From: Lonicera japonica
Lineage: Eukaryota; Streptophyta; Magnoliopsida; Dipsacales; Caprifoliaceae
Length of the DNA: 64,000 bases
Assembly (NCBI GenBank): GCA_021464415.1
Contig: CM038469.1
Span: 25,785,736-25,849,735 of the forward strand
Reading direction: 5' to 3'
Every line of letters begins with the position of its first letter. Position 1 is the stretch's first letter. Below, one piece after another: positions 20,650 through 32,589 of this stretch. The translations under genes and the position numbers were made by a program. The notes under the pieces were generated by a model, which saw only the letters and a list, made by a program, of their open reading frames with translations, was not told where the DNA came from and did no database searches.

Positions 20650-22960
20650 AGTCCCCAAGCATGAATGAAGTGAATTCAAGTGTCTAAGAGTGATCCCAAG
20701 AGGAAAGAAGCTCAATCGAATAAATTCTGGAAGTTTTCGAGCAAAACCGAGAACTACCGTAATAAGCCTGAGGTTGTAGCTGATCAAAGTTTTTCTACAA
20801 TAAGAATTTGAAGAAATCTCCAAAAATATAATTTTTAGATAATTAAATTACCTACACGTAGGCGAAAACGGTAAGTCAATCGGAGTTTGGAGCAAAAAGT
20901 TATGAGCAAAAGAAGAAGACATCATAAAAAAATGGGCCCAATTTTAGGCCCAAATTCAATTTTAAGCCATGTTTTGGCCCGTTTCTTCAAGGATTACTAA
21001 AACTACGACTTGAGAAACTTGTGTACTGTATATGAGGTCATATATTTCATATTTTAGGTTACACAATAATTTAGAATTGATTAGCAGAAAGGCAGAGAGT
21101 ATCGTAACGTTCTTGGGAGCTTTTGCGCTGCATCTAACGATCAAACTTGAGTGATTTTTTTTTCTTTTTTCAAAATAATTGTTAGTTTAGTTTGTTTATG
21201 GCATATTGAGGCTGGACCATTGGTGTAATCAAGATTCAATTCATCATTATATCACGTTTCAATTGCAATTGTTGTTTTTCATCCGGGTAAACCCTAATTT
21301 TCTAATTTCTTCAATTTAATTGCTTTTAATCCTGTGTTTGCTTAGATATTCATATATTAGTTGTTAGGGTTCATATATATATATATATATATATTCTGGA
21401 ATTAACCCTAAACCCACGTTTTAAGGGTTGGTTCTAGGGTTTATAGACCCGTTTTGTCGGTTTTTCGGTTTTTCATCAATTTATACTAGTTTATCGTTCT
21501 TTATTCAAATATTTTATCGTTTTCTAATGATATTCATATTTTATTCTTTGTTCATCATAAGAAATCTTATTTTCCATAAATTTTTGGGTTTTAGTCGAAA
21601 TTCATCAGTTTATGACCGTTTTGAGTTTGTTTACCGTTTTAAGCGTAAAATTTTTGTTTTAAATCAAAATTGAGTAATTCCAAAGCCAAAAGTTTTCAAA
21701 TATGATTTTCTTCAATAATAAGTATGTGTTTACTGTTTTTCATAATTTCAAAACTTGTTTGCATGTTTAATTTGAATATGTCTAGCTAAATCGTTAGTTA
21801 TGGGTCCATAGTGAAAGATGCGAACTTAATCTTTGAATTTAATCCAATTTAGGTTTGAATATGATTTTTCTATTGGTTATAGATTACCTACTAAATATAT
21901 GAGTATTTTCTTATATTTTCATGCCTAAGAAACATGTTTTCATAAGTTAGCTCATAAATTCCATTTGATTAAGAACCATAAAACGGTCAATTCACGGATT
22001 TTTGCACCAAAACCCTAACGTGACTGATTTGAGGAAGGTCTTTATCCTCTAATTAGTTAAGTTAGTTTCATAAGTGAATTGGCTGATTTGGCGCTGTTTT
22101 GGCATTTATTCATAGAAGTGCCGAGAAAGTGCTAGTTTTGACTTTCAACGCTTTTTTTTAAGACGGATTTGACTTGAATCATGTTCAAGCATATTCAAAC
22201 CTTAGGAGAGTGTTAAGCTACTGATTTTTGGAAAGTTTAATCAACTTAGATTGTTTTTGTCACGCACTAGCAATACTAGGTCTCAAATTACACTTTTTCA
22301 AAATCAAAAAGCTTCACTATCGAATTCTATTGCTCGAATCTAGTCTATATGGTCTTTGTCATGCATGGGCTATGATATACTTGTAGTAGCAATACAATTG
22401 GATGGTTGGAAGGTCTAAGAGCTGAACTTTAGAGAAAAATCCTATTTAAACTTAAATTTAGATTACCCGATTGGACTAGTTTCGTATTACCTAGCTACAA
22501 ATACTCCTAACATTTGTTTCTTGTTGGTTTAAGTACATTTAATATTCTATTTTGTTCAATTAGTACGCTATTTTATTTCATTTATTTATTTTTAGTTCAA
22601 TTGCATGTTATCCTAGTGCATTTAGGAAGCTTTTTTTGGTAGAAAACTTGCGCTTGTGGATTCCCTTTAATTTTGCACCATAGGACTAGATTTGCCTTTA
22701 GTTTTAGTTTAATTTAGTTAATAGTTTTATTTAGTTTCATTTTTCTTTTCCTATTCCCCATTTCAATCATCTTTTTTTTTCCTTTCCCTTTTTTCCCCTG
22801 AGAGAGATAACTAGAAGAAATAGGTTCATTCCTTTCCCTGTGGTTTGACCTTGTACTTCCCAAGTATATTATAACTTGACCGCTTGCACTTGGGCGTAGT
22901 ATTTCGCACTTTTTGAGCGTAGTCACCACAACACTCCACTCCCTCATTTTCACCTCTCAC
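20650..22960 (+). repeat. possible LTR insert inside the MULE (Athila-like)
   Basis: No coding frame. The start resembles LTR text (CGGTAAGTCAATCGGAGTTT, GAGCAAAAAGTTATGAGC). The end contains CCTTTCCCTGTGGTTTGACC and CTTGACCGCTTGCACTTGGG, motifs typical of the end or leader of Athila-type LTRs. An (AT)n run lies at 21372-21394. I could not fix its ends or find a target duplication, so assignment is tentative. Confidence 0.35.
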
Positions 22961-22978
22961 AATCACTTGTGAATCTTA

Positions 22979-23420
22979 ATGGAGGATGTTCTAATCACAA
23001 ACCCTTACTTTACGCCCTCCCATCAACATTCCTCTAACTCATGCCGCACTTCGTCTCTCTCGCTTCCCCAATAACCAATCTGTTTTCAGCCTCTTCTTCT
23101 GCATCTCTTTTGCTATCGATTTTTTGGCCTTTATTCAGATCGTTTGTTCTTCGTTTATCACCATTTTCTTATTATACTTTATCTCTGAGGTTGTTGTCGA
23201 TCGAAGGGCCTACTTGTATGGATTTTTGGGATCCTGTTTCATATACGCCTTCACTGCTGGGATTGTTGGCTTTAATATTTGGCTCGAACAAGCATTCAAG
23301 GAGGATTCTACGAAGAAAATGGTGCAAGTAACTGATGATGATGATGATAAGGATCATAATAAGTTACCGCCTATTAGTAGTAGTACTTCAGAGTATTTTG
23401 GGGATATGGGAATTTTGTAA
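22979..23420 (+). pseudogene. gene-like fragment inside the MULE, membrane-protein character
   Basis: An ATG at 22979 opens a frame (MEDVLITNPYFTPSHQHSSN) that stops near 23072. Translation continues in another frame through 23420 with strongly hydrophobic segments (IVCSSFITIFLLYFIS, YLYGFLGSCFIYAFTAGIVG) and an acidic tail (VTDDDDDKDHNK), then GDMGIL at a GTAAG donor-like site. This suggests the first exon of a host membrane protein gene captured by the MULE and later frameshifted. Product not recognised. Confidence 0.35.
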
Positions 23421-24110
23421 GTAAAAATTGAAATTAAGCTTATGCAATAAACTTTTAGGCTTACGTTACTTCTGATTAGTTAGTTTAGTACTAATTGTTT
23501 GATGAATGTTAATGATGATGATGATGATATGAAATGAATATTGGTTACAACCCTTTTGAGAACTTGCTATTGATAATTAATAATCCCTTTATGATTGATC
23601 AGTCATGGACTTTTTTTATTTTATTTGCATTTATGTTAGGTTTGGTTGGCTTCTCCATAATTTTACTTTAGGGTCTTTTTATTACCAATTTAGGTATTTT
23701 TGTTGCTGTGTCAATATAGTACTAAATGCAACTATGATACTACTGCTGCTCTAATGATTAATTTAGCGTTTGTTTTGTCCCGACTTATTAACTTTGTCAC
23801 TCTTTTGTTCTACCTGCAGTAAATTTGTTTGGATCATTTGTGATAATTGAAGTATAGTGTTTTTCACCCGTCCCTTCTTGAATATAGCATTTTTCACCTT
23901 TAATGCTCTATAATTACACTAGGTTGGAGCGGGTCAGTGAAGGTCGACTCGGGTTCGAGCCTAACTATACTAAAAGGTGGGCCGGGTTCAGGTTTGGCCA
24001 AACCCTTCTTTAGGAGGTGAAAAATTATGTGTACTTTGGGCTTTCCATTAATCGGGGCCAAACCCCTCTTTAGGAGGTGAAAACTTATGTGTACTTTGGG
24101 CCTTCCATTA

Positions 24111-24310
24111 ATTGGGGATGAAAATTAATAGAAAAATGCCAATTTTGCCCTTGGTCATATTATCTCCGTTTGCCAATTTAACACAAAGTTAGAAATTGGA
24201 TAAAAGTGAAACAGTTTGCAAACTTTGGGGTTCATACGGACGGAATTGATATATTGGGGACTAAAGTGCCACAAGGGCCATACTTTGAGGGTCAAAAGTG
24301 TAATTAACTC
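24111..24310 (-). repeat. right terminal inverted repeat of the MULE
   Basis: Inverted partner of 19973-20154. Directly inside it, 23998-24117 holds two tandem copies of a roughly 60-bp unit (CCAAACCCTTCTTTAGGAGG...TTCCATTAATCGGGG). Confidence 0.88.
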
Positions 24311-24319
24311 AAAATTTCT

Positions 24320-25510
24320 AACCAATTGATAAAGGTACAAAACACTTTTAGTATACATCAACCCACCTCATTCACATTTCTATAATTAGTATAGATGACT
24401 CGAATTTGCATGCTCTCGGGACCCCTGCTACTGCACATCGGCAGGCATAATCCTGCTGCATCGATGCGTTGCACCACCCAAACCCGAGGAGCCACTTTCG
24501 ATACTAAAATTTTTTACAATAAATTTATATAGTTTGCATGCGTTGATGAATGAGTCACGAATTCATGTAAATAAATCTATTAAGCTACATCATTGTTACA
24601 ACTGTTTCAATGAATACACCAAATCGGACTGTATCTTATGCCATTTCAAATCCAATGAACGATATTAAATCCATTACGTAGTATTTATCATTTACGATTG
24701 TCGTAGTAAATATTTACTTGCATCTTCCAGTCGCTGAACTTCCGTGTACTAACTTTTAGTGCACTTACAGAAAGTACAAGGCATATCTATGCTTCTACCT
24801 GAAAATACAAGACATGGTTACTAAGTGACGGTAGTCCCATTGCTCTATATATAGCTTATAAGGACAAACAAGTGTAACTTTAGTAGCACCAATTCTGATA
24901 TGTACACAAAGGTTGAAATGAAACCATTGAGATGAGATCAGTAAACAGCAAGCTCGAGTGAAAACGCTAAAATGCAAATGACACAACTGAAAACAGACAT
25001 GGCGGTATATCTTCACCATATGCTTTCTTTCTCCTTACTTACAACCAAAACAGACAGTTTCCGCACCTTCCCTAAATGGCAAGTGCACTCACCAAAATCC
25101 TCTTCTCCTGTGACACCTGATATTTACAATCCATAAACAAGAAGATAAAAGCATTTGAAAGTTGTGCTTGTATTTTTATCAGAATGAACCTCTAAATGAC
25201 TGATGTTTGTTTGAATTCGACTCTGAATGCTGAATATATACCATTTGGCAAGTTTACCTTTATTATTATAACAAGCATTAAAATCTCATGAACTTTTAGT
25301 GGATGATTGAATGCTGAATTTCAATCATATTCAGCATTAAGAGGTCAGACCTAATAATTTTGTTCAATGGCCCTCCATTCAGTGGAAAGAATGTGAAGAG
25401 GTAAAAACAAACAACCCCAAGTTAAATTGATTTCATTCAAGGAAAGAAGAATATTAATGACAATATATACCTGGAAAATGCAAGTGATGAAGTATTTGCA
25501 AGAGGTGTAA
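24320..25510. other. spacer and 3' flank of the MSL gene
   Basis: No coding frame of note. 24320-24365 is the far half of the tandem repeat split by the MULE. 25190-25350 has a MITE-like pair (TCTGAATGCTGAATATA ... TTCAGCATTAAGAGGTCAGA), related to the one in intron 3 of MSL. The 3' untranslated region of MSL probably lies just below 25511. Confidence 0.5.
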
Positions 25511-28500
25511 TCATCTGGTGGAGCTCATTGTAGTGGATTCTGGCTTGATAAGAACGACTTCTTGGGGTAAAAGAGTGTATATGATATGCAGTTCTTCCAA
25601 AATTCTCTTCACCTCTAAAACGAGCTCGGATCTTCGCCTGGTTTTCTCCCCATAATCTTGAAAGTTCATTGTATGATTGAAATTGATTGCCATCTTTATG
25701 CTGCTCACATTCTCAATCTCCTTCACCACTATACAGTGGTTAGGATGCCAGTGATGTGGAGTTCTCTCCAAGTACCTGAAAGAAACAAGGAGAACGTGTG
25801 GATTTACCGATTTAGTATAATTGTACCAGAGCAATTTAACATCAAGTATTTGTACAGCAAGCATTTGTATTGGTACATTGTTCTGGCAGAAGCTATTTTG
25901 CTTTGACAAAAGAGCCAACCTATATGCAATGGGATTTGAACCCACACCCTCCAACATCTATGCAAGTGTCTTGTCTGTTCAAGTAAACACCATCACATTG
26001 CTTTAAAATATATTTAGAATTTATTTATTATCAAGAGCTGTGGTGACAGGTAGGGTGTGTTCTCCAGGGGCTAGTATGTATAAAGAACCCATGTTCCTAA
26101 TTCTGTTTTCAGAAGCTCAATTGTGACCATGAGGGAGGAGGATTGAGGAATTGTGGATATTGGTCACAATGTTGAAAAGAGAGGAAAGGGTGCCATTTAT
26201 TGGATCAGCCAAACATCTAAGCACTGCAACACATATTGAAGAAAATCTACATAAACAAAAATCCCAAAAGTACAACTCAAAAGCAAGTGCAAATGCAAAT
26301 GCATCTCAACCACTCATCACTTTCTCGCTCATGGATCTAAGTGCAGAGGTGTGGTTTAAATTCATTTAGGCTATAACTTTTGAGACATTTTTTGGGCTCC
26401 ACCGCGGTTCTCATTAACATATTCTGTTAGAATCAATCAAAATATTAAGTTTCCTCATTATTATACCAAGTCAAACGAGGTAGATTAGGAATTGGTAAAA
26501 CTTACTTCTTTACCCTATCTTTAAGAGCTCCAATCTTTTCCACTGGTGTCATAAAATCAATTGAGAACTCCAACTTATCCCCCATATCCGGGCTCCTATA
26601 GAAATTGCTGATGGGCTTCATGGACAAAACTGAATTCGGATAGTATATCTTTTCATTATCATATCTCAAGAAGACTGTCGTTAAGATATTCATCTCTTCT
26701 ACTATCAGCTGCTAAAATACAAGAAAATCAAGCACCAAACTGAGTAAGGTGGTATTTGTTTTATCTCTTAATGTTGAATGGAAATTTGGCATCAAGAGGT
26801 AGAAATGGTGTATGTTTTCTCCCTTCATAATGCTAGATTGGATTACAATTCAGCATTCAACATTAAGAGGCAAGTCTTGTGTTGAATGCTTAATTTAATT
26901 TTAGTACAATTTTATTCCAATTGTACTCTTATTCTCTTTATTCAGTAGGTATTGATGTATATCATAATAATAAGTGGGTAATTATAAAATGCCATGTATT
27001 CAACAATCAGAGCGGAACAAAATCAGACATATTTTTCAGAGGTTTTGTTAAGCATTAAGCATTCAGTATTCATCATTCAGAGGCTGAAAAACAAACTGCC
27101 CCTAAATCAAGAAAATAGTATAAATGAACAACATGCATTCAACAGGGACATCACCTGAGTACCATCAATTACGCAACGATCACCAACATCAAACGGGTGC
27201 ATCACAAAAACAAATATGATTGCTTCAAAAATAGTCTTGCAAGTATTTCCGAACATAAAAGCCGCCACCACAAGCTGTGACGAGAGAAGGACGAGTACTT
27301 TGGTTGATGCTATTTCCATCAAAAGAAGCCACACAATTATAACTATAACGACAAGGATCCCTGTTACAAGTTTGTCCAATTGCTTTACAGCCGTCTTGGT
27401 ATCGGTTAACGCGTGTGCTAGAGCTTTTCGACCATTATACACCTTCACCTGCACAAATGAGTAGTTCCAATTTTCAAAAGAAACTAGTGGGTCATCTGTT
27501 TATATGCAAAAGAAACGTCAGGATTCTGTTTAGCTTTGTTTAGTTCCAACAAAAAACCATACAACAAGAACTACAATATGCTGTCGTATATTGCATAACC
27601 AATAATTATACGGATATATCTCAGTTTAGAGAGTGAAACAAGAATGCAGACGATTTAAGCGAAACTAGCGGGGAACTGAAATGTTCTGTCTTTTTTATGA
27701 CTTGGCCCCGTTTTAGATGTGAAACTAGATTTACTCCCTGTTTTCATTATTTTTGTTGTAAAAAAGGAAGACATTCTTACATAAGTTCTTGTATCACTAT
27801 GAAAAAGAAAAAAGAACTTACCACCCAGTCCATCAAAGATTTCCTATCGATCCGTCCAGTATCGGCCACATCCATTAGTGGAAACACAAGATCCACCTCC
27901 TCCTTAATCATGAATCTCCTCAGGTCCATCTCATAAATTTCACTACACATTTCGAATGCAACTAAAAATCAAACAAACCGTACAAGAAAACAAAGGGGAG
28001 AAAAACTAAAATCAACACTAATGAAACATGTTTAAACAGGCATAATATTTTGTTTCTCACTTGCAACCAGGCTGAGCAACATTCCTGAAAATATGATAGG
28101 CAGCGGCAATGGCTTCCATTTCACTGGTGATCTCCTTATCTGCCTGTTCACCTCCATTATTGTAAGTGCTTTCTTCGAGTTCATTGGAGAAAGTATACAG
28201 CCCGGACTTTGAGATCACATCAACTAACATCTTCATTGTCCAAGCGGAAACTTTTTCTTGCTTCATCTGATGAAGCTTGTTCATATCAATCACTTCCTTT
28301 TCCTTTCCCTCCTTCCCCTTCTTGGTGCTTCGGAAACTCAAGTGACTTGCAATACTATGCGTTCTCCCAAGCATCTCGGCTGTCTCCAAAAGTGGAGGCC
28401 CCGATAGTGTCAACACAACGTACTGATGGAAAATCGATTCTTGAACTCTATCGAAGAACGTGTTGACATGGAAATTAGCCGCCAAAATCTTTAGCAACAA

Positions 28501-29481
28501 AGTCTTTACTAGCCACAAGAACCCTCCAATGAGCAAAGAAATAATAGTCCAAGTAACTGATTCCAAGACCCGGGTAGCGAACCGTGATCGCTTGACCCCG
28601 TGGTTATTAAACAAGGAAAGCCAAGTAATAAGAACCAAACTCAACCAAATAACAACTTGAACATTCTTCTTCAAACCGTGAACAAAATACAACACCTTCT
28701 TTTTCATCAAGTAGTTGAGTTCAATCAACAAAACAACAAAATGCATAAACCAATTGGTAACCAACATCCCACAGAAGGTAACCAAAACAAGCACACACCA
28801 TTTCCAAATCTCCAAACCCAAATCATTGAATGCTTCAACTCTTTAACAGTCAAACTAACAATTACACATCCCAAAATGCACAAAAACGCCACCCATTCAA
28901 ATAAAACCTTTATTTTCACCCTCTTATGCTTCATTTTTTTTTCGAACACTCACTTTTTTATAGATCTCTTCATCTTCATCCACTTCATTCACACTTCCCG
29001 GAGACCTCATCAAAGGCGTTCTAGGAGTTATAGACGCAGTCCTAATAGTCGCCTTAAGTGTATTATTAGGCGATTCAGCTCGACTAGATACATTTCTAAG
29101 AGGTGAATATGAGCTAAGCAGTTCATCAAACTCATTGGGATCAATAAGACTAGACTGTTCTCCAAATCTTGATTTCGGTTTCGAGTACACCGACCTCGAG
29201 AACGATTTTCGCCGAGTTAGGGTTTCGGCCCGGGGGATTCTCGGTGGCCTATTGGGGCTCGGAGCAAACACACCAACATCCGACGAAGCATAGGTCATTG
29301 GTGCATATACTCTGTGAGGTGAATGATCAAGTTCAGCTTTATATTTGGTTTCATTTGAAGAATCTCGATTTGAAATTGTTGAATTTCGTTCTTCGCCGGA
29401 GATCTGAACTACTACTTCACCGGATTTGTTCTCCGTTAGGCCGATTTCCGCCTTTTTTGAAACTTTACCGTTAGCATCCAT
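25511..29481 (-). CDS. MSL10-like: MscS-like mechanosensitive ion channel (MSL10-like), five exons, with two frameshifts in exon 1
   Basis: Encodes a plasma-membrane-type MscS-like channel that opens under membrane tension and conducts mainly anions. Exons (-): 28061-29481, 27822-27942, 27155-27448, 26506-26708, 25511-25775; all introns are GT-AG and phases join. They total 2304 nt, 767 codons plus stop (Arabidopsis MSL10 is about 734). A disordered N-terminus (185 residues) precedes six membrane helices; helices 1-4 are in exon 1 (e.g. FEWVAFLCILGCVIVSLTV), helices 5-6 in exon 3. The pore helix and MscS domain read AFMFGNTCKTIFEAIIFVFV, MHPFDVGDRCVIDG, then LIVEEMNILTTVFLRYDN. The start MDANGK is chosen over an upstream in-frame ATG at 29541. 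A +1 in an A9 run (28934-28942) and a -1 near 28820 leave about 40 codons out of frame; as written the frame stops after 185 codons. Confidence 0.92.
25925..26005 (-). repeat. tRNA-like (SINE-like) promoter sequence in MSL intron 4
   Basis: On -, GGGTTCAAATCCC (25930-25942) fits the pol III B box GGTTCRANNCC. An A-box-like GTGATGGTG lies about 50 nt upstream, with CTTGCATAGATGTTGGAGGG between, the layout of plant tRNA-derived SINEs. It does not fold as a complete tRNA. No clear tail or target duplication was found. Confidence 0.4.
26748..27103. mobile_element. MITE in MSL intron 3
   Basis: The ends are inverted and related: GGTGGTATTTGTTTTATCTC...AATGTTGAATGG on the left and, on the complement of the right, GGGGCAGTTTGTTTTTCAGC...GAATGATGAATAC. 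Internal copies of AGCATTCAACATTAAGAGGC add to the symmetry. About 356 bp, no coding. A target duplication was not found. The intron's splice sites are outside it. Confidence 0.5.
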
Positions 29482-30576
29482 TAAGATCCTATCAAGTGAA
29501 AAGAAAAAACAAAATCCTCCATTATCATATGAACAAATCAAACTCCATTATCATATAAACAACTTTTCAAATTCCATTCCACCATCATGTATATAAACAA
29601 CAGTCAGCAAAAGGAAGAGAGAAAAAGTTTTCCGGGAAAGTGAGTTTCTTGGAGAATAATTAACAACTTTGTAATGATTTGACGTACTATTATCTATTTG
29701 TTTATGCTTAAATCTAGTACAGAATAATTTCAACACTCACTACCTAAACCAAAACTTTCCATTTTAAAATTGAAAAAGTTGGAAAGCACAATATTTGATG
29801 TCGTAAAGCACGGCGCGCATATCCAATAGTAATCCACTTCCTTTATAATAATTATATAATAGTATTAATAGAGAAGTGAAGTGGATTAGTATTAATAGTA
29901 TAATAGTATTATTTAATTTTTATTTAATTATAGTGTCTTTTTTTGCTTTTCAATAATTCACTTCTTTCTTAATAATACTAATCCACTTCCTTTGTAATAA
30001 TTATATATTATCTTCTCTCTTATTAATTGTTATTATAATTGCCATAATAATAACACATTTAATACCAATACACTCTTTCTTATTAATTGCTATAATAATT
30101 TTCATAATAATCTATATTATTTATTATTGTTATAATAATAATTATTATTGTTATTATCATAGTAAAATCTAGGAATTGTACTAATTATATCTAGTGATAA
30201 ATAATTTTTATTATGAAACATTTATTTACTTATTTTTTAAAAATTTTCATTTTTCATATTTACATCTATACTTAGTATATTTTAGTATTATGGAAGGAAT
30301 AAGAAGAGATTTCCCTATTTATTGTACTCTTTAATGTTTCTTTTTTATTTTTCTTTTTTGAAATTATTTTTTTAAGCATGAACTGAATTATTATTATTAT
30401 AGCAAAAATGCATCATTTTACCCGCGTTATTTTGAGCTTTCACTGCTTTTATTATTTGAATTAATTGTGTATTTTATTGTATAGTTAAAGCTATATTTTA
30501 CATGAATTTGTAGTGATTTTATTCAATTTTTGTTCATTATTACATAATTTTTTTTTAATAATAATTTGAATATCAT
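29482..30576. other. MSL upstream region and AT-rich spacer
   Basis: 29482-29750 should hold the MSL 5' untranslated region and promoter; a TATATA-type box on - near 29588-29596 lies about 110 nt upstream of the start. From 29820 to 30010 the decamer AATCCACTTC and its complement GAAGTGGATT recur, making small inverted repeats. The rest is AT-rich with no frame. Confidence 0.4.
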
Positions 30577-30604
30577 CCCATGCATCGCACGGGTTTGTAA
30601 CTAG
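30577..30604 (+). mobile_element. Helitron-like 3' terminus
   Basis: A hairpin CCCATGC-ATC-GCACGGG (30577-30593, one mismatch in the stem) is followed after seven bases by CTAG and then T, in an AT-rich site. This is the 3' end structure of plant Helitrons (hairpin plus CTRR). The 5' TC end was not found; the element probably extends left, perhaps to about 29.8 kb. Confidence 0.5.
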
Positions 30605-31017
30605 TATATATATATATATATATTAGTGGAATGATACGCACTATTTATCATAAGCTATGATAAGTACCTTTTGAATTTGTATATTTTTATTGTATTTAAT
30701 AGGGTGATGTTCAGTCAAATATTATTATAATAACTATATATACGATGATTAATATGGTAAGTACGTAATGTTCTTACTAATTTGTGGTAATGATGTAGTG
30801 TAACTTATTATGATCTACACACCATAGTAAATACTCTATATTATTTAAAAAATCAAAATAAATAGTTTTAGTTTTGAAAAAAATTCTCAAATTTAATCGT
30901 TAATTTTTTTAACATCATGTAAACATAATTAAAATTTTAAAATCACCGACTCGAATCCTAGAGATGTGATAATACTTACCATAGCCTATAATAAAAAGTA
31001 TCTACTATTCCACTACT

Positions 31018-31055
<38 letters not shown>

Positions 31056-31146
31056 ATATTATAAAGAACAAAATCATTACATCACCAATTTATCAAATCA
31101 ATGGTACATATTTTGTTACTATTAATTAGATAAGTTTAGATCATTA
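30605..31146. other. AT-rich spacer with simple repeats
   Basis: (TA)n at 30605-30624 and (AC)n(AT)n at 31018-31054. No frames and nothing else recognisable. Confidence 0.6.
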
Positions 31147-31430
31147 GGTGTTGTTTGGTTGGGTTTTTAAAAATGATTTTGGGTGTTTCTTTTAAAAAAA
31201 TAAAATTTGTATTTGGTTCACCCGTTTTAAAAGTTTTTTCAAGTAAAAAGATTTTTTTTTTTTTGTATTTTAGAAAATTTTTGAGAAATGAATAAAAAAC
31301 AAATATTATAATTTTTGTAAAATCTTAAAAATAAGTACCATATACAAATCGAATTTAAAAACAGTTTTAAAAACTATACTTAAAAATAAATTTTAGATTA
31401 AACATTTAAAACTCCAACCAAACATAACCT
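31147..31430. mobile_element. MITE-like inverted repeat element, about 284 bp
   Basis: The left end GGTGTTGTTTGGTTGGG and the complement of the right end AGGTTATGTTTGGTTGGAG are alike, and both run on into T-rich/A-rich text. Size and ends suit a MITE. No clear target duplication, so family is uncertain. Confidence 0.45.
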
Positions 31431-31840
31431 GGTGTATTAAAACATCAAATTAATTAGAAAAGTCTACAATTTCTTTCCCTCTCTTATTCACCAACTACAT
31501 TCACTTTTCTCTTTCATCAACATCTTTTTAAAATTTAGAGTACACTAACTTTAAATACAAAAATTAGAATTTTATAAAAATTATATATTTGAAATACACT
31601 TATCGAAATCTATAAAATAAGATCTATCATAATTATAAAATTATATATATGTAACCCACTTTTTTTTCATTTAACTTATATTCAAATCATTTTATTGTCA
31701 ATTTAAATAGATGTCAAATTTAGTTGCGGCTTAATTTTTCTGTTAGTTTAAAAATTTAAAAATTTTAAAAATTGTTTAGTATTTTACAAACTTAAATATT
31801 TTTTTAAAAAGTGTGTTACTTTTTTATACGATGTTACTAA

Positions 31841-32411
31841 GGCCAACTCCAACCCAACACCATCCCACCAAATATAGTGTGCATTCCCTCCTATTTTGCT
31901 CCAACCGAACGGTATATTTGGCACCAAATTTGCTATTGTCTACAGTGGCACACCAAATTTCGTGTGACACTGTAGATGGATGGCACCCCCTCTTATTTTT
32001 ATTTTTTTTCAGTTTTTATCTTAATTGTTATTAACTTTTAAATATCAATTAGGTCATTTTTATATTTCTAATTAAAATTTTTTAGTTTATTTTTTTTAAT
32101 TAGCAATATTAATAATTTGATTTATTTCCATAATAAATATGTTATGTTAATTTAGTGATTTTTAATTTTTTAAAATTATTATAAGGTAATTAATAATAAT
32201 ATCTATAATAAAATAATTAGTACAATATAATAATTTGTATGATTTGATAAAATAATAGAATAATAAAGAGAATATTCTATTTTTGGAGAGAATATACTTT
32301 TTTGTGTTATGTTTAGTGTTGTGGTTGGAGTTGAAAAAAAATATAGTGTGAAAATGACATTATTTTTGTGCTAAATCAACACAAAAATAGTGTAATGGGT
32401 TGGTGCTACCC
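31841..32411. mobile_element. Tourist-like MITE, 571 bp
   Basis: Ends GGCCAACTCCAACCC and, on the complement, GGGTAGCACCAACCC, with TAA directly on both sides (31838-31840 and 32412-32414), as in PIF/Harbinger-type MITEs (3-bp TWA duplication). ATATAGTGTG motifs occur near both ends. The interior is AT-rich and non-coding. Confidence 0.5.
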
Positions 32412-32569
32412 TAAGAATGGTATTATATGTTAATAATTAAAATTTAGGAAATATATAATGTTGTTGTACTAATAATTTTCTAATTTTTTTTTACAATAAT
32501 GACAAGTAACTTTTTTTATAAATCGCATTTTTTTTATATACCAGTGAATAATTAGGGATGGTAAAATAG

Positions 32570-32589
32570 CCCCCCCCCCCCCCCCCCCC
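32570..32589. repeat. poly(C) run, 20 bases
   Basis: Twenty C followed by seven A, with ATTAGGGATGGTAAA directly repeated on either side (about 32550 and 32604). A second run of 14 C followed by T lies at 35701-35714. Confidence 0.9.

Larger units (their letters stand above)
19973..24310. mobile_element. Mutator-like element (MULE), 4338 bp, with cargo
   Basis: Long terminal inverted repeats (19973-20154 and 24111-24310) start GGGTTAGCTACACTTTC and, on the complement of the other end, GAGTTAATTACACTTTT. They stay alike for about 180 bp, with one roughly 17-bp indel. A perfect 9-bp target duplication AAAATTTCT lies at 19964-19972 and 24311-24319. Long TIRs plus 9-bp TSD are the MULE signature. 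No transposase is visible. Inside are gene-like fragments (20180-20340, 20489-20647, 22979-23420), so it may be a Pack-MULE, and an LTR-like insert. Confidence 0.88.

Noticed and set aside
25925..26005. A functional tRNA gene
   Set aside because: Only a B box and weak A box are present; no acceptor stem or anticodon arm can be formed.
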